A DNA stretch of 31,619 nt from Gemmatimonadota bacterium (lineage in GTDB: Bacteria > Latescibacterota > UBA2968), in NCBI GenBank assembly GCA_002714465.1, contig PAXL01000025.1:88795-120413 (forward strand), in the 5' to 3' direction. Positions 9,418 to 20,991 of this stretch are shown here, piece after piece. Positions within the stretch are counted from its first letter, which is position 1. Each line of letters opens with the position of its first letter. Under the pieces are notes generated by a model. The model saw nothing but the letters and a program-made list of their open reading frames with translations, did no database searches and was not told the origin of the DNA. A program made the translations under genes and the position numbers.

Positions 9418-12400
9418 CTAGGCGCTGATCGGCGGAAGCCCAGTATTTTCGGCGACTTCTTCCTCTGCTTCGACAGCAGGAGCTTCCTCCTCGTCCAAAG
9501 GTTTCACGCTGAGCGCACGATACTTCTCTGCACCCGTACCGGCCGGAATCAGGTGGCCGATAATTACGTTCTCCTTCAGACCCAGCAGGCGGTCCACCTT
9601 GCCCTGAACGGCGGCCTCTGTCAGAACACGGGTTGTTTCCTGGAAGGATGCTGCCGAGATGAAGCTCTCGGTCAGGAGTGACGCCTTCGTGATCCCGAGC
9701 AGAACCGGCTCGAACGTCGCCGGATCCCCACCTTCCTGGATCACCTTGTCGTTCTCGTCGCGGAATCGGAATCGGTCCACAACCTCCCCTTCCAAGAAGT
9801 TCGTGTCGCCCGGATCCGTCACCTGGATCTTCTGAAGCATCTGACGCACGATGGTCTCGATGTGCTTGTCATCGATCTTCACGCCCTGAAGCATGTAGAC
9901 AGCCTGAATTTCGCTGACGAGATACTCCTGCACCTTCTGGATGCCTTGAATACGCAGGATGTCGTGCGGAATCACCGACCCCTCGGAGAGCCGCTCACCG
10001 GCCACCACGTGATCGCCTTCCTGCACCCGGAGATGCTTCCCATACGGGATCGTGTACTTCCGATCCTCACCTTCGTCCGACGTCACGTGGACAATCCGCG
10101 AACCACGGACGAGCCCACCGAAGCTGACCGTTCCGTCGATCTCAGTCACCACTGATGGATCCTTCGGTCGGCGGGCCTCGAACAGCTCGGCCACACGCGG
10201 GAGACCACCAGTAATGTCGCGCGTCTTACTGCGCTCGCGCGAGATCTTCGCCAGCGTATCGCCTGACTTGACCTCTTGGCCGTCCTGAGACACCAAACGG
10301 GCACCGAGCGGCAGTATGTACTGACCAAGCTCGTCACCTGAGTCGTTCACCACAACGATACGTGGCGACAGCGTTCGATCCCTATGCTCGACCACAACCT
10401 GTGCCGCCATGCCGGTCGTCTCGTCTGCCTCCTCGCGATAGGTCACACCCTCGACGAGGTCGATAAACTGGAGCTTACCCGTCTGGAGCGACAGGATATT
10501 GTTGTTGTAAGGATCCCATTCATAAAGGACCCCGTCCGCCTCAATCTCCTCGTTGTCAGTCACCCGGAGCAACGCACCGAAGGGAACGAAGTAGTGACCG
10601 CCTCTCGGCCGTCCTTGATCGTCCTGCACTTCGATCTCGCCGTTCCTAGTAATCACGACCGTGCGACCATCCGACCGCTCGGCCGTGCGGAGCTGACCCC
10701 GACTGAACTTGACCTTACCTTCGCGCTTGGCCGTGATCTCCGCCTGCTCTGCGATGCGGCTCGAGGTTCCACCAATATGGAAGGTTCGGAGAGTCAGCTG
10801 CGTACCCGGCTCACCCACACTTTGGGCCGCGATAACACCGACAGCCTCCCCGGTGTCGACCAAACGCCCCGATGCCGGGTTGCGTCCGTAGCACTTTGCG
10901 CAGACACCGCGACGCGTCTCACACGTAAGGACCGAGCGCACGTAAACTGTCTCGACGCCGGAATCAGCAATCTTGTTCGCGAGCTCTTCGTCCAGAGCTT
11001 CACCGGCTTCGACGATCTGATCGCCTGAAATCGGGTCGAACACGTCGTCTTGGACCGTGCGACCGACGATCCGGTCAGCGAGTGATTCCACGATTTCCTC
11101 GCCATCCTTGAGCGCCGTCATTTCGATACCTAAAATAGTCTCGCAGTCATCCTCCGTGATGACGATATCCTGCGCTACATCGACCATACGACGCGTCAGG
11201 TATCCTGCCTCGGCAGTCTTCAAAGCCGTGTCAGCCAGACCCTTTCGGGCACCGTGCGTCGAGATGAAATATTCGAGAACGTTCAGCCCTTCCTTGAATG
11301 ATGCGATAATCGGGGTCTCGATGATCTCACCGATCGCACCCGTCAGCTTCTTCTGAGGCTTGTTCATCAGACCACGCATACCACCAAGCTGCTTGACCTG
11401 GTCGTCTGAACCACGCGCCTTCGAATCTTTCATGATGAAGATCGGGTTGAAACCTTCCTGATCCCCCTCGAGGACTTCGCTCATCACCATAGCGATGTTG
11501 TTTGTAGTATGCTGCCAGACGTCGATCACCTTGTTGTAACGCTCACCCTCGGTAATCACACCCATCGCATACTGGTCGACGATCTTGCCGACTTCCTCCT
11601 TCGCGCGATCGATCAGCTCGTCTTTCTGCGGAGGCACAACGACGTCGTCCATCGAGATCGTCAGACCGGACGTGGTCGCGTAATCGTAGCCGAGCGCTTT
11701 CAGACCGTCGAGGAAGTCCGCCGTAACACAGTTCCCGTAGGCACGGTGCACGTCCGACGTGACCCGCTCAATCGCACCCTTGTCGACGACCTCGTTCACG
11801 AATGGGATATTCTCAGGCACGTTCGCATTGAAAATCACTCGTCCGGCCGTAGTCACGATAACCTCACCACCGACACGAACCCTGATTGCTTGGTGGAGGT
11901 CGATCCGACCATACTCTTCGGCCATCCGGGCTTCCTCGACCGACGCGAAGACCGGCATGTTCTCGTCGTCCGAGTGAACCATCTTCGTGAGGTAGTAGCA
12001 CCCCATCGCGATATCGTGTGGCTTGTCGACCACGACCGGCGAACCGTCGGCGGGCTTAAGTAGGTTGTTCGACGATAACATCAACAACCGCGCTTCGATC
12101 TGCGACTCGAACGACAACGGGACGTGGACCGCCATCTGGTCTCCGTCAAAGTCGGCGTTGAAGGCTGCGCACACAAGCGGGTGCACCCGGATCGCCTTAC
12201 CCTCGACTAGAACCGGCTGAAAAGCCTGGATCCCTAGACGATGGAGCGTCGGTGCACGGTTCAGGAGGACGTGGTGATCTTGGATGATCTCCTCCAAGAT
12301 GTCCCAAACCTCGAGACGCTCGCGCTCTACGAGCTTCTTCGCACTCTTTACGGTCTGAACGAGACCCTTTTCTTCTAGCCGCCGGATTATGAAAGGCTTG

Positions 12401-13518
12401 AACAACTCGAGCGCCATGTGCTTAGGCAGGCCGCATTGATGCAGACGCAGATGCGGGTCGACCACTATAACCGACCGACCTGAGTAGTCAACGCGCTTAC
12501 CTAGCAGATTCTGGCGGAACCGGCCCTGCTTGCCCTTCAGCAGGTCAGAAAGCGATTTGAGTGAACGGTTGCCGTCGCCTCGGACCGCACGCGATCGGCG
12601 ACCGTTGTCGAACAGGGCATCCACCGCCTCCTGCAACATGCGCTTCTCGTTCCGCAGAATGACTTCTGGCGCCTTGATGTCCATCAGCTTCTTGAGGCGG
12701 TTGTTCCGGTTGATCACACGGCGATACAAATCGTTCAGATCCGACGTCGCGAACCGGCCGCCCTCAAGTGGAACCAGTGGTCGCAGATCAGGCGGAATCA
12801 CCGGGATCACGTCGAGCACCATCCAATCCGGGCGGTTGTCCGACTGACGGAACGCCTCGACTACTTTCAAGCGCTTCAGAGCTTCCTGCTTCCTCTGGAC
12901 CGAGGTCTCCATGCGCGCCTGAGTTCGGAGCTCAGCCGAGAGCTCTTCTATATCCATCGACTCGAGCAGTTTCTTCACAGCGCCCGCGCCCATGTCGACA
13001 GTAAAGTTGTAACCCTTTTCCTGAAGGTCGTAGACCTCGTCCTCGGACAGCAGATCCTTGTACTTCAGGTCCGGCGCGTCACCTGGGTCAAGTACGGTAT
13101 AGGACTCATAGTATATGACACGCTCGAGATTCCGGATCGAGATGTCTAGCAAGTAGCCCATGCGTGACGGCAGGGACTTGAAATACCAGATGTGCGTGAC
13201 AGGCACGGCCAGTTCGATATGTCCAAGCCTCTCACGGCGCACCTTCGACTGCGTTACTTCCACACCACATCTATCGCAAACGACGCCGCGATACCGGATG
13301 CGCTTGTATTTGCCGCAGTGACACTCCCAGTCCTTGACCGGTCCGAAGATCCGTTCGCAGAAGAGACCATCGCGTTCCGGTTTGAATGAACGGTAGTTAA
13401 TCGTCTCCGGCTTCGTGACCTCACCTCGGGACCAGCTGAGGACGGTCTCCGGTGATGCGAGCTGGATGCGAATGGCACTGAAATCTGTGGGTCTTGTCGA
13501 TGCTTTGGCTTCAGCCAC
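9418..13518 (-). CDS. rpoC: DNA-directed RNA polymerase subunit beta'
   Basis: Beta' is the catalytic clamp subunit of RNA polymerase. The product has 1366 residues. The first zinc site is Cys66, Cys68, Cys81 and Cys84. The active-site loop NADFDGDQM has the three magnesium-binding aspartates at 456, 458 and 460. The second zinc site includes Cys866, Cys873 and Cys876, with an upstream cysteine in the EDDCET segment. The start is GTG at 13516-13518, with AAGGGGG upstream. The C-terminus ends in an acidic tail. rpoB lies 58 bases upstream and the two are surely co-transcribed. Confidence 0.98.
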   Translation of the reverse strand: MAEAKASTRPTDFSAIRIQLASPETVLSWSRGEVTKPETINYRSFKPERDGLFCERIFGPVKDWECHCGKYKRIRYRGVVCDRCGVEVTQSKVRRERLGHIELAVPVTHIWYFKSLPSRMGYLLDISIRNLERVIYYESYTVLDPGDAPDLKYKDLLSEDEVYDLQEKGYNFTVDMGAGAVKKLLESMDIEELSAELRTQARMETSVQRKQEALKRLKVVEAFRQSDNRPDWMVLDVIPVIPPDLRPLVPLEGGRFATSDLNDLYRRVINRNNRLKKLMDIKAPEVILRNEKRMLQEAVDALFDNGRRSRAVRGDGNRSLKSLSDLLKGKQGRFRQNLLGKRVDYSGRSVIVVDPHLRLHQCGLPKHMALELFKPFIIRRLEEKGLVQTVKSAKKLVERERLEVWDILEEIIQDHHVLLNRAPTLHRLGIQAFQPVLVEGKAIRVHPLVCAAFNADFDGDQMAVHVPLSFESQIEARLLMLSSNNLLKPADGSPVVVDKPHDIAMGCYYLTKMVHSDDENMPVFASVEEARMAEEYGRIDLHQAIRVRVGGEVIVTTAGRVIFNANVPENIPFVNEVVDKGAIERVTSDVHRAYGNCVTADFLDGLKALGYDYATTSGLTISMDDVVVPPQKDELIDRAKEEVGKIVDQYAMGVITEGERYNKVIDVWQHTTNNIAMVMSEVLEGDQEGFNPIFIMKDSKARGSDDQVKQLGGMRGLMNKPQKKLTGAIGEIIETPIIASFKEGLNVLEYFISTHGARKGLADTALKTAEAGYLTRRMVDVAQDIVITEDDCETILGIEMTALKDGEEIVESLADRIVGRTVQDDVFDPISGDQIVEAGEALDEELANKIADSGVETVYVRSVLTCETRRGVCAKCYGRNPASGRLVDTGEAVGVIAAQSVGEPGTQLTLRTFHIGGTSSRIAEQAEITAKREGKVKFSRGQLRTAERSDGRTVVITRNGEIEVQDDQGRPRGGHYFVPFGALLRVTDNEEIEADGVLYEWDPYNNNILSLQTGKLQFIDLVEGVTYREEADETTGMAAQVVVEHRDRTLSPRIVVVNDSGDELGQYILPLGARLVSQDGQEVKSGDTLAKISRERSKTRDITGGLPRVAELFEARRPKDPSVVTEIDGTVSFGGLVRGSRIVHVTSDEGEDRKYTIPYGKHLRVQEGDHVVAGERLSEGSVIPHDILRIQGIQKVQEYLVSEIQAVYMLQGVKIDDKHIETIVRQMLQKIQVTDPGDTNFLEGEVVDRFRFRDENDKVIQEGGDPATFEPVLLGITKASLLTESFISAASFQETTRVLTEAAVQGKVDRLLGLKENVIIGHLIPAGTGAEKYRALSVKPLDEEEAPAVEAEEEVAENTGLPPISA

Positions 13519-13576
13519 GAGGAATACCCCCTTAATGAGCGATCGCGGTTAGTGTCTCAGAATCCAAGGACTGCCG

Positions 13577-16500
13577 TCAGTCGACCTGTCCATCTTCCAG
13601 GACCACGTCGAGACAGAGACTTTGGAGCTCCTTGACGAGAACGTTGAAGGACTCCGGAACCCCCGGCTCTGACGGGTTCTCGCCCTTCACGATCGCTTCG
13701 TAGATCTTAGAGCGTCCAGCGACATCATCGGACTTAACCGTCAACATTTCCTGCAGCATATGCGCTGCACCGTAGGCCTCGAGGGCCCACACTTCCATCT
13801 CGCCGAATCGCTGACCTCCGAACTGCGCCTTACCACCGAGCGGTTGCTGTGTCACGAGTGAATACGGTCCGATCGAGCGGGCGTGCATCTTGTCGCTCAC
13901 GAGATGCGAAAGCTTCAGCATGTAAATAAAGCCCACCATCACTTCCCGATCGAAGCGCTCACCCGTCTTTCCGTCATACAGAACGCTCTTACCCGACTCA
14001 GGCAGCCCGGCTCGTCTCAGCGAATCCTTGATATCCTCTAACGAGGCACCGTCAAAGACTGGTGTGGCGATATGTTCCCCTAGTGCTTCCGCTGCCCAGC
14101 CGAGGTGTGTCTCAAGGATCTGGCCGAGGTTCATTCGGGACGGAACACCGAGCGGGTTGAGAATGATGTCGATCGGCTTACCATCGGGCAGATACGGCAT
14201 GTCCTCTTCCGGGACGATCGTCGACACGACACCCTTGTTCCCGTGGCGTCCGGCCATCTTGTCACCGACCATCAGCTTGCGCTTCCGGGCGATGTAGACC
14301 TTGACCAGCTGAACGATGCCCGGAGGCAGTTCGTCACCGCGCTGGATCTTCTCGAGCTCACGCTCAAGCTCCTCGTCCGCCTGGCGCGTCAGATCAGACG
14401 CCAGCGCGATGAGACGATCGATCTTGTTGCTCTGCGCCGTGTTGTCGACCCAAGCCTCTTCGGGACGATGTTTCTCGAATTCGATCTTCTCTAGCAGCTT
14501 CTCGTTGAACATCGTCCCAGCTCTGAAGGCGACCGAGTCGTCTTCGATGTCACGGATCGTACCAAGCTTCACGCCATCGAGTATATCTAAGATCTGTTCG
14601 TTCCGGCTCTCCTCGATTGCGCGAATCCTCTCGGACGCACGCTTCTTCGCGGCGTTGCTCTTCTCCTTGTCTGCTTTCCGCGTCTTCTCGTCACGCTCTT
14701 TCCGTGAGAAGACCTTCCGGTTCATCACCACGCCATCCATGCCGGGCGGCGCCTTGAGCGACGCGTCCCGCACATCGCCGGCCTTCTCACCGAAGATTGC
14801 CCGGAGCAGTCTCTCTTCAGGCGACAGTTCGGTTTCGCCCTTCGGCGTCACCTTGCCAACAAGAATGTCGCCCGAACCAACCTCTGCCCCGATCCGGATG
14901 ATCCCGTGCTCGTCCAGATTGGCCACGGCCTGCTCACTCACGTTCGGGATCTCGCGAGTTATCTCCTCGCTGCCACGCTTGGTGTCCCGGACTTGGAGCT
15001 CAAACTCTTCGATGTGAATCGAGGTGAAGATGTCCTTCCGGACGAGCCGCTCCGAGATGATGATCGCATCTTCGAAGTTGTAGCCGTTCCAGGACATGAA
15101 TGCGCACATTACGTTCGCACCCAGTGCGAGGTCGCCACGATCCGTGGCGCACCCATCTGCCAGAACCTGCCCCTCCTCCACCTTGTCGCCCGTCCGGACG
15201 ATCGGCTTCTGGTTGATACAGACATCCTGGTTTGAGCGTTTGAACTTCGTCAGGTTATAAACATCCTCGTCGGTCAGCCCGACTAGCTCACCCGACCGCG
15301 AACGACGACGCTTCACTATGATCCGGTCGGCGCTCACGTAGGACACACTGCCTTCGTGGCGTGCCGTGACGACGGCCTTCGAATCGATCGCAACCCGTCG
15401 CTCCATACCCGTCCCGACAAAGGGAGCGGCTGTTCTGAGGAGCGGGACCGCCTGGCGCTGCATGTTCGACCCCATAAGGGCGCGGTTCGCATCGTCGTGC
15501 TCGAGGAATGGAATCAAAGCCGCGGCTGCGCTTACCAACTGGCACGGCGAGACATCCATAAACCCGATCTCCTCGGGACGGACGACCGGAAAGTCGCCTC
15601 GACGGCGAACCTGGATCACATCTTCCTGGAAGCGCCCTCGCCCGTCGACGGCCGCGTTCGCCTGTGCGATCGTCTGCTTGTCTTCCTGATCAGCCGAGAG
15701 ATACTGGATACCCCCGTTGACCAGCTTCCCTTTCTCGACTATGCGATATGGTGTTTCCAAGAACCCGAAAGGATTCACGATCGCGTATGTCGACAGCGAG
15801 GCGATCAGACCGATGTTCGGTCCTTCCGGCGTCTCGATAGGGCAGATCCGGCCGTAGTGCGTGTGGTGCACATCGCGGACCTCGAATCCGGCCCTGTCGC
15901 GGGTAAGCCCTCCCGGCCCGAGCGCGGAAAGACGACGCTTGTGCGTCAGCTCGTCGAGCGGGTTCGTCTGCTGTAGGAACTGCGACAGCTGGCTGCTCCC
16001 GAAGAAAGCCTGGACGACCGTCGACACCGTCCTCGCATTTACGAGGTCGTGCGGGGTCAGCTGATCGGAATCTCGCAGGCTCATCCGCTCCCGAATCGTG
16101 CGCGCCATACGGGACAAACCGATCGAGAACTGATTCCCGAGCAATTCGCCGACCGACCGAATGCGTCGGTTACCGAGGTGGTCGATGTCGTCGGTGTAGC
16201 CATCACCCTTGAATAGGTCGATCAGATGGTTTATGACCTTCAGAAAGTCTTCGATGCAAAGTGTCGTAAAATCGAGCGGCACCTTCATGTCAAGACGCTC
16301 GTTCATCCGGTATCGACCCACATCGCCGAGATGATATCGACGCGGGCTAAAGAACTGGCGCTCGAGTAGGCCGCGGGCCGTCTCGATGTTCGGCGGATCG
16401 CCTGGACGCAGCAGGCTATAAATCCGCGAGAGAGCTTCCTCCTCGTTAGCGCACGGATCCTTGGCGAGCGTGTTGGTGACCACCCCGCCATCATCTTCAA

Positions 16501-17350
16501 GGTTCACGTCGATAACAGCCAACTTCTTAACTTTGGCCTCTTTCAAAGCCTCGAGGTGCTCTTCGGTCAGCGTCGTGTAGGCCTCGACGACTACCTCACC
16601 CGTCTTCTTCAGGACCACATCCTCGAGCACGACCTCGCCGACCGACTCTTCGTCGACCTTGATCTCCTTCGTGTCGTGGAAAATCGACAGGATTTCTTCG
16701 CTTTTGCTGAACCCGAGTGCACGGAGGAACGTCGTGACAGGCAGCTTCCGCTTCCTGTCAATGTGGACGTACATTATGTCGTTGATGTCCATGCTGAACT
16801 CAAGCCACGCACCCTTGTAAGGGATGATACGTGCCGAGTTCAGCCGCTTGCCGTTCGGGTGAATCGATTCATCAAAGAACACACCGGGCGACCGGTGGAG
16901 CTGGCTGACGATCACGCGCTCGGAGCCATTAATGATGAACGTTCCCTCGTCGGTCATCAGGGGAAGCTCGCCAAGGAAAACCGTCTGTTCAACGATGTCC
17001 TTTACGCGGTAATCATTGTCACCCACCTTCTCGCGTGCGACGAGACGTAGTGTCGCTCGCAACGGAGCCGCATACGTTGTGCCGCGTTCAAGACACTCGT
17101 CCACCTCGTACTTCGGTGTGCCGACAGCGTACTCGACAAACTCGAGGGAGAAGAGATTGTGGGCATCGGTGATTGGGAAAATGCTCTTGAACACGGCAAG
17201 CAGGCCCTGATCCTGTCGCTCGGACGAGGAAACGTCCCTCTGCAAAAACTCGCTGTAGGAGCTGAGCTGAATGTTCAGCAGGTTAGGCATGTCGATCGCG
17301 GCTTCGATGCGACCGTAGCCTTTTCTGTCAATATATCCGTTCTCTGTCAA
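13577..17350 (-). CDS. rpoB: DNA-directed RNA polymerase subunit beta
   Basis: Beta forms the upper jaw of RNA polymerase and carries the rifampicin pocket. The product has 1257 residues with [18 protein letters not shown] at the N-terminus and [20 protein letters not shown] near the C-terminus. The start is TTG at 17348-17350 with AGAAGG about eight bases upstream; the first in-frame ATG lies inside the conserved region, so TTG is preferred. The rifampicin cluster is recognisable, but glutamine replaces the aspartate of E. coli position 516 (residue 460 here). The 120-base gap to rplL contains a large hairpin. Confidence 0.98.
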   Translation of the reverse strand: MTENGYIDRKGYGRIEAAIDMPNLLNIQLSSYSEFLQRDVSSSERQDQGLLAVFKSIFPITDAHNLFSLEFVEYAVGTPKYEVDECLERGTTYAAPLRATLRLVAREKVGDNDYRVKDIVEQTVFLGELPLMTDEGTFIINGSERVIVSQLHRSPGVFFDESIHPNGKRLNSARIIPYKGAWLEFSMDINDIMYVHIDRKRKLPVTTFLRALGFSKSEEILSIFHDTKEIKVDEESVGEVVLEDVVLKKTGEVVVEAYTTLTEEHLEALKEAKVKKLAVIDVNLEDDGGVVTNTLAKDPCANEEEALSRIYSLLRPGDPPNIETARGLLERQFFSPRRYHLGDVGRYRMNERLDMKVPLDFTTLCIEDFLKVINHLIDLFKGDGYTDDIDHLGNRRIRSVGELLGNQFSIGLSRMARTIRERMSLRDSDQLTPHDLVNARTVSTVVQAFFGSSQLSQFLQQTNPLDELTHKRRLSALGPGGLTRDRAGFEVRDVHHTHYGRICPIETPEGPNIGLIASLSTYAIVNPFGFLETPYRIVEKGKLVNGGIQYLSADQEDKQTIAQANAAVDGRGRFQEDVIQVRRRGDFPVVRPEEIGFMDVSPCQLVSAAAALIPFLEHDDANRALMGSNMQRQAVPLLRTAAPFVGTGMERRVAIDSKAVVTARHEGSVSYVSADRIIVKRRRSRSGELVGLTDEDVYNLTKFKRSNQDVCINQKPIVRTGDKVEEGQVLADGCATDRGDLALGANVMCAFMSWNGYNFEDAIIISERLVRKDIFTSIHIEEFELQVRDTKRGSEEITREIPNVSEQAVANLDEHGIIRIGAEVGSGDILVGKVTPKGETELSPEERLLRAIFGEKAGDVRDASLKAPPGMDGVVMNRKVFSRKERDEKTRKADKEKSNAAKKRASERIRAIEESRNEQILDILDGVKLGTIRDIEDDSVAFRAGTMFNEKLLEKIEFEKHRPEEAWVDNTAQSNKIDRLIALASDLTRQADEELERELEKIQRGDELPPGIVQLVKVYIARKRKLMVGDKMAGRHGNKGVVSTIVPEEDMPYLPDGKPIDIILNPLGVPSRMNLGQILETHLGWAAEALGEHIATPVFDGASLEDIKDSLRRAGLPESGKSVLYDGKTGERFDREVMVGFIYMLKLSHLVSDKMHARSIGPYSLVTQQPLGGKAQFGGQRFGEMEVWALEAYGAAHMLQEMLTVKSDDVAGRSKIYEAIVKGENPSEPGVPESFNVLVKELQSLCLDVVLEDGQVD

Positions 17351-17384
17351 GGTATCGCCTTCTCTCGTGGTGGTTCAGACCAAA

Positions 17385-17423
17385 GGCCGGGAACGCGGAT
17401 TCACACGGCAATCCGGCCCGGCC
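17385..17423 (-). promoter_or_regulatory. Hairpin in the rplL-rpoB gap
   Basis: A long imperfect stem is made of GGCCGGG with CCCGGCC and, inside it, CGGATT with AATCCG, closing an eight-base loop. No T-run follows, so it is not a classic terminator. E. coli has a partial attenuator and an RNase III cleavage site in this same gap, which adjust L7/L12 output relative to polymerase. A comparable processing or attenuation site is plausible but unproven. Confidence 0.5.
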
Positions 17424-17470
17424 AGGAGTCGTAGAGGTCGTTTCTGAAGCTAGACCACTGAGATGTCTGC

Positions 17471-17851
17471 TTACTTGACTTCGACCACGGCTCCGGCCTC
17501 CTCGAGCTCCTTTTTAATCTCTTCCGCTTCATCCTTCGACACGCCTTCCTTAACCGGGCTCGGGGCTTCATCGACAAGGGCCTTGGCTTCCTTCAGCCCC
17601 AGGTTCGTGAGCCCTCGGACAACCTTGATCACCTGGATCTTCTTGTCACCGGCAGCCGAGAGAATCACGTCGAACTCCGATTTCTCCTCGGCGGCTGCGG
17701 CGCCGCCATCCGCTCCAGCACCAGCGACAGGTGCAGCCACGACGGCGGCCTGAGCCGTCACGCCGAACTTCTCCTCCAAAGCCGAAACGAGCTCTGCAAG
17801 TTCGAGCACCGTCAGCTTTTCAATTTCTTCAATGATACTATCAACCGCCAT
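17471..17851 (-). CDS. rplL: 50S ribosomal protein L7/L12
   Basis: bL12 forms the flexible stalk that recruits the translational GTPases and is present in several copies per ribosome. The 126-residue product has an N-terminal dimerisation helix pair ([20 protein letters not shown]), an Ala/Gly-rich hinge (about residues 35-55) and the globular domain starting [20 protein letters not shown]. The gap of 71 bases to rplJ includes a seven-base-pair GAGGAGG/CCTCCTC stem at 17910-17937 that overlaps the rplJ stop. Confidence 0.97.
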   Translation of the reverse strand: MAVDSIIEEIEKLTVLELAELVSALEEKFGVTAQAAVVAAPVAGAGADGGAAAAEEKSEFDVILSAAGDKKIQVIKVVRGLTNLGLKEAKALVDEAPSPVKEGVSKDEAEEIKKELEEAGAVVEVK

Positions 17852-17922
17852 GTCGGGTTCCTCCTCGGCGAGTGTGAATGGTATTCTTTATGTTTGGATG
17901 AAAGTAAGGGAGGAGGTAAAAG

Positions 17923-18456
17923 TTATTCCCCCTCCTCGCTCCTCTTTTTCTCAGTAACGGCCTGGATTGTTCCGACCAGGTTCTGGAGAATTCCTGAAAG
18001 ACAGAAAGCCAGTCCGGAGATCGGGCTTTGAAGCCCGGTTACGACTTGGGTCAAGAGCACCTCTCGGGTCGGCAGCTTCGCAAGTGCGGCTACCTGGTCT
18101 TCGACGTAAACCGTTCCGTCAAGGTAGCCTAGCTTGACCTTCGGCTTGCCATCCTGACCCTCGGCGAACTTAGACAGAAGTCGCGCCGGCGCGATCGGAT
18201 CCGCCTTAGCACAGATCATGCCCGTCGGACCACTCAGTGCGTCGTCGAGCCCTTCAATCCCTGCGTTAGTTGCGGCAATTTTGGCCAGCCGGTTCTTCAC
18301 GACGGTGAAAGTCACATCCTCGGCGTGCAACTGACGGCGGAGATTGGTGAACGTCGGGACGTCGATTCCGCTGAAGTCGGCGAAATAGACCGCGGCCGAA
18401 TCCTTGAGCAGGGATTCCATCTCCTCGACTGCAGCGATCTTCTCTTCTGTGGGCAT
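17923..18456 (-). CDS. rplJ: 50S ribosomal protein L10
   Basis: uL10 anchors the L7/L12 dimers to the base of the large-subunit stalk. The 177-residue product has the N-terminal RNA-binding domain (ADFSGIDVPTFTNLRRQL, FTVVKNRLAKIA) and a C-terminal helix for L12 binding. The ATG lies 26 bases after the rplA stop. This leaves no room for the long rplJ leader through which L10-L12 represses its own synthesis in E. coli. Confidence 0.95.
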   Translation of the reverse strand: MPTEEKIAAVEEMESLLKDSAAVYFADFSGIDVPTFTNLRRQLHAEDVTFTVVKNRLAKIAATNAGIEGLDDALSGPTGMICAKADPIAPARLLSKFAEGQDGKPKVKLGYLDGTVYVEDQVAALAKLPTREVLLTQVVTGLQSPISGLAFCLSGILQNLVGTIQAVTEKKRSEEGE

Positions 18457-18482
18457 CGGTTCCTCTTCTTCGGCGGCGTAGA

Positions 18483-19175
18483 CTATCCGAGTGCGGATCG
18501 ATCCAGCCGGATCCCCGGACTCATCGTTGTAGAAATCGTTGCGGATCTAACATAGTGGCCCTTTGAGGCGGCCGGCTTGGCACGCACGATACTGTCGATC
18601 ACGGCCTGCGCATTTTCGAGGATAGCTTCGGCATCGAACGAGATCTTCCCGACAGCTACGTGCACGTTTGACTGTTTGTCGACGCGATACTCGACACGAC
18701 CTGCTTTGGCCTCCTCGACGGCAGCCGCGGGGTTGGGCGTCACAGTACCGCTTTTCGGGTTCGGCATTAGCCCCCTTGGTCCGAGCACCCGGCCTAGCTT
18801 ACCGACCGTTCCCATCATATCCGGGGTGGCCACGGCCACATCGAAATCCGTCCACCCGTCCTGAACCTTCTCGGCCAAGTCGTCAGCACCAACGACATCT
18901 GCCCCCGCCTCCTCGGCTGCCGAAGCATTTTCACCTTTTGCGAACACGATCACACGGACAGACTTACCAAGTCCCCTTGGGAGCGGCACGGTCCCGCGGA
19001 CCTGCTGATCTGCGTGACGAGGGTCGACACCAAGCCGGAAGGCCAGCTCTACGCTCTCGTCGAACTTCTTCACCGGAAACTGCTTCAGAATCCCGACCGC
19101 ATCCTGAAGGCTGTATTGTGTCTTTCGGTCGAAGAACTCACGCGACTGTACGTAGTGCTTGCTGGATTTACCCAT
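18483..19175 (-). CDS. rplA: 50S ribosomal protein L1
   Basis: uL1 forms the mobile stalk at the E site and in several bacteria represses the L11 operon. The frame is open to 19229 inside rplK, but family members start at [18 protein letters not shown], the ATG at 19175. That gives 230 residues, with the overlapping stretch TAGGAGATTAGGA supplying the Shine-Dalgarno. Visible marks are [26 protein letters not shown] and [19 protein letters not shown]. The gap to rplK is ten bases. Confidence 0.95.
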   Translation of the reverse strand: MGKSSKHYVQSREFFDRKTQYSLQDAVGILKQFPVKKFDESVELAFRLGVDPRHADQQVRGTVPLPRGLGKSVRVIVFAKGENASAAEEAGADVVGADDLAEKVQDGWTDFDVAVATPDMMGTVGKLGRVLGPRGLMPNPKSGTVTPNPAAAVEEAKAGRVEYRVDKQSNVHVAVGKISFDAEAILENAQAVIDSIVRAKPAASKGHYVRSATISTTMSPGIRLDRSALG

Positions 19176-19185
19176 TCCTAATCTC

Positions 19186-19611
19186 CTAGTCCTCGACCGT
19201 GATACCTGCGCTTCGCGCCGTACCTTCAATTACCCGCATCGCCGAATCGATCGTGTGCGCGTTCAAGTCTTCCTTCTTGAGCTCGGCGATCTCGCGAACC
19301 TGATCCCTTGTTACCGAGCCGACCTTTTCGCGATTGGACTCCGGTGAACCTTTTTCGAGTCCGGCAGCCTTTTTCAACAACACGGCGGCGGGCGGGCTCT
19401 TTAGGATGAACGAGAAGCTGCGGTCTGCGTAGACGGTTATAACCGCTGGAATGATCAGCCCTTCCTTGTCCTGCGTCTGCGCATTGAAGGCCTTGCAGAA
19501 CTCCATAATGTTTACACCGTGCTGACCGAGGGCGGGTCCGACCGGCGGTGTCGGTGTCGCCTTACCTGCAGGAATCTGCAGCTTTATAAGCGTCATCACT
19601 TTCTTGGCCAT
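19186..19611 (-). CDS. rplK: 50S ribosomal protein L11
   Basis: uL11 is part of the GTPase-associated centre and the thiostrepton target, and is needed for stringent-response sensing by RelA. The 141-residue product begins [33 protein letters not shown], with the usual proline-rich linker. The C-terminal RNA-binding domain ends [15 protein letters not shown]. The ATG is at 19609-19611, 17 bases after nusG. Confidence 0.97.
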   Translation of the reverse strand: MAKKVMTLIKLQIPAGKATPTPPVGPALGQHGVNIMEFCKAFNAQTQDKEGLIIPAVITVYADRSFSFILKSPPAAVLLKKAAGLEKGSPESNREKVGSVTRDQVREIAELKKEDLNAHTIDSAMRVIEGTARSAGITVED

Positions 19612-19628
19612 CTTGCGCGATCCTCAGC

Positions 19629-20171
19629 TTATGTCGTTTCGGCCGCTTCCTCGACCTGAAGCACATCCAGTTCGACCGGTGTATTCCGTCCGAAGATGCT
19701 GACCATCACCTTGATTTTCCTCTTATCGGGGTTGATGTCATCGACAAGCCCGATGAAGTCGCTAAACGGCCCGTCCGTAACCTTGACCCGATCCCCGATG
19801 CGATACGGGATGTCGCTGACCTCAGGCGCCTGGCCCCTGTCAATCTGGCCCAGTATGCGCTGCACCTCCTCATCCATAAGCGGCTGCGGCCGCCTTCCCG
19901 GCCCAACGAAGCTGGTCACACCCGGGACGTTCGTCACGAAGTGCAGTGTATCTTTGTCCATCTCCATCCTCACGAGCACGTAGCTCGGCAGGAATTTCTT
20001 CTGCGTCGTCGTTTTCCGGCCGTCCTTCATCTCGACGACCTCCTCCGTAGGGACGACCACCTGCTCGATCTTCTCCCCCAGCTCAGCGCCCTCTTTTGCG
20101 CTGTCGATGTAGGCACACACCTTGTTCTCGTGACCCGAGTAGGTGTGGACAACATACCATCGATGTGCCAT
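19629..20171 (-). CDS. nusG: Transcription termination/antitermination factor NusG
   Basis: NusG binds the RNA polymerase clamp, raises processivity and links transcription to Rho or the ribosome. The 180-residue product has the NGN domain, beginning [15 protein letters not shown], and a C-terminal KOW domain at [22 protein letters not shown] at 20177 could add two residues, but the ATG at 20171 matches family starts. secE lies 26 bases upstream, the standard order. Confidence 0.96.
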   Translation of the reverse strand: MAHRWYVVHTYSGHENKVCAYIDSAKEGAELGEKIEQVVVPTEEVVEMKDGRKTTTQKKFLPSYVLVRMEMDKDTLHFVTNVPGVTSFVGPGRRPQPLMDEEVQRILGQIDRGQAPEVSDIPYRIGDRVKVTDGPFSDFIGLVDDINPDKRKIKVMVSIFGRNTPVELDVLQVEEAAETT

Positions 20172-20197
20172 AGTCAAGATACCTTGCGGGGACGGTG

Positions 20198-20383
20198 CTA
20201 GTTAAGGATTCGATCCATCACGAAGGAGAGAATCAGGTCTGCGACCCAAATGAAAAGCGCCAGCGCGATCGAAACCGTCAGAACAACTGTCGTCGAGTTG
20301 GTGAGTTCATCACGCGTCGGCCACGTCACTTTCAACATCTCGCTCCGAACTTCTCCGAGGAGCGTCGAAATTCTCCCAAACAT
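20198..20383 (-). CDS. secE: Preprotein translocase subunit SecE
   Basis: SecE clamps the SecY channel in the inner membrane. The 61-residue product is the short single-span form. It has an amphipathic N-terminal helix, the conserved EMLKVTWPTRDEL motif and one membrane segment, about residues 33-55. The ATG lies at 20381-20383. It follows tRNA-Trp by 54 bases and is the first protein gene of the cluster. Confidence 0.95.
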   Translation of the reverse strand: MFGRISTLLGEVRSEMLKVTWPTRDELTNSTTVVLTVSIALALFIWVADLILSFVMDRILN

Positions 20384-20437
20384 GCTTACTTTCCATCCCC
20401 TAATCGATCGTCGAATCGGCTAAAAATTTATTGAAGG

Positions 20438-20513
20438 TGGCAGGCGTGGTAGGACTTGAACCCACAACCGCCGGTTTTGGAGACCGGTGCTCTACCAATT
20501 GAGCTACACGCCT
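20438..20513 (-). tRNA. tRNA-Trp (CCA)
   Basis: A full cloverleaf folds on the minus strand. The acceptor stem AGGCGTG pairs with CACGCCT, the discriminator base is G and the 3' CCA is encoded. The anticodon stem CCGGT/ACCGG holds the loop CTCCAAA with anticodon CCA (20478-20480). The TTCAAGT T loop is present. Confidence 0.96.
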
Positions 20514-20567
20514 ATCCAGAACCTCACGCAACCGGACGACATCCACCGGACACCGCGATAAGAGTAG

Positions 20568-20643
<76 letters not shown>

Positions 20644-20667
20644 CCGAAATCCGGCTCGACAAAATTT

Positions 20668-20744
20668 TGGAGCGGGAAACGGGATTCGAACCCGCGACAT
20701 TCAGCTTGGAAGGCTGACGCTCTAGCCAACTGAGCTATTCCCGC
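20668..20744 (-). tRNA. tRNA-Gly (TCC)
   Basis: The acceptor stem GCGGGAA pairs with TTCCCGC, and CCA is encoded after discriminator T. The anticodon arm TCAGC/GCTGA carries anticodon TCC (20708-20710). The T loop is TTCGAAT. It lies 24 bases before tRNA-Thr, so the two are surely on one transcript. Confidence 0.96.
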
Positions 20745-20825
20745 CCCTCAACTAACCTTTTTAAAATCAGCATGTTGACCAAGAACTCCCCGGACGGGGC
20801 AGTCCAAGAAGGTTAGAGAATCGGA

Positions 20826-20854
20826 AATGTATTAAACTTGTGAAAAAGTGTCAA
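20826..20854 (-). promoter_or_regulatory. sigma70-like promoter before tRNA-Gly
   Basis: On the minus strand TTGACA (20849-20854) and TACATT (20826-20831) are separated by exactly 17 bases, with an AT-rich spacer. The predicted start near 20819 lies about 75 bases before tRNA-Gly. It should drive the Gly-Thr-Trp tRNAs and the secE-nusG-rplKAJL-rpoBC genes. No other feature is visible in the 247 bases between tRNA-Gly and tRNA-Tyr. Confidence 0.75.
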
Positions 20855-20991
20855 GCCTATTCTTAAGGATGTCTTCATCCTAGACAAGAGGTAACCCACG
20901 CCCTAACAATCACTTTCCTTGCCCGAGGGATCAAGAGACCGGCGACCTAGAAGTCGACCAGCAGAGGTAGGATCTGATAGGAAAGGAAGGT

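Noticed and set aside
10384..11028. A 214-codon plus-strand frame opposite rpoC, and a 206-codon one at 15356-15976 opposite rpoB
   Set aside because: Shadows caused by codon bias of the sense gene; no start signals or family marks.
17910..17937. GAGGAGG/CCTCCTC stem at the end of rplJ as a terminator
   Set aside because: No T-run follows and rplL must be transcribed through it; the arms include Shine-Dalgarno-like purine tracts that pair easily by chance.
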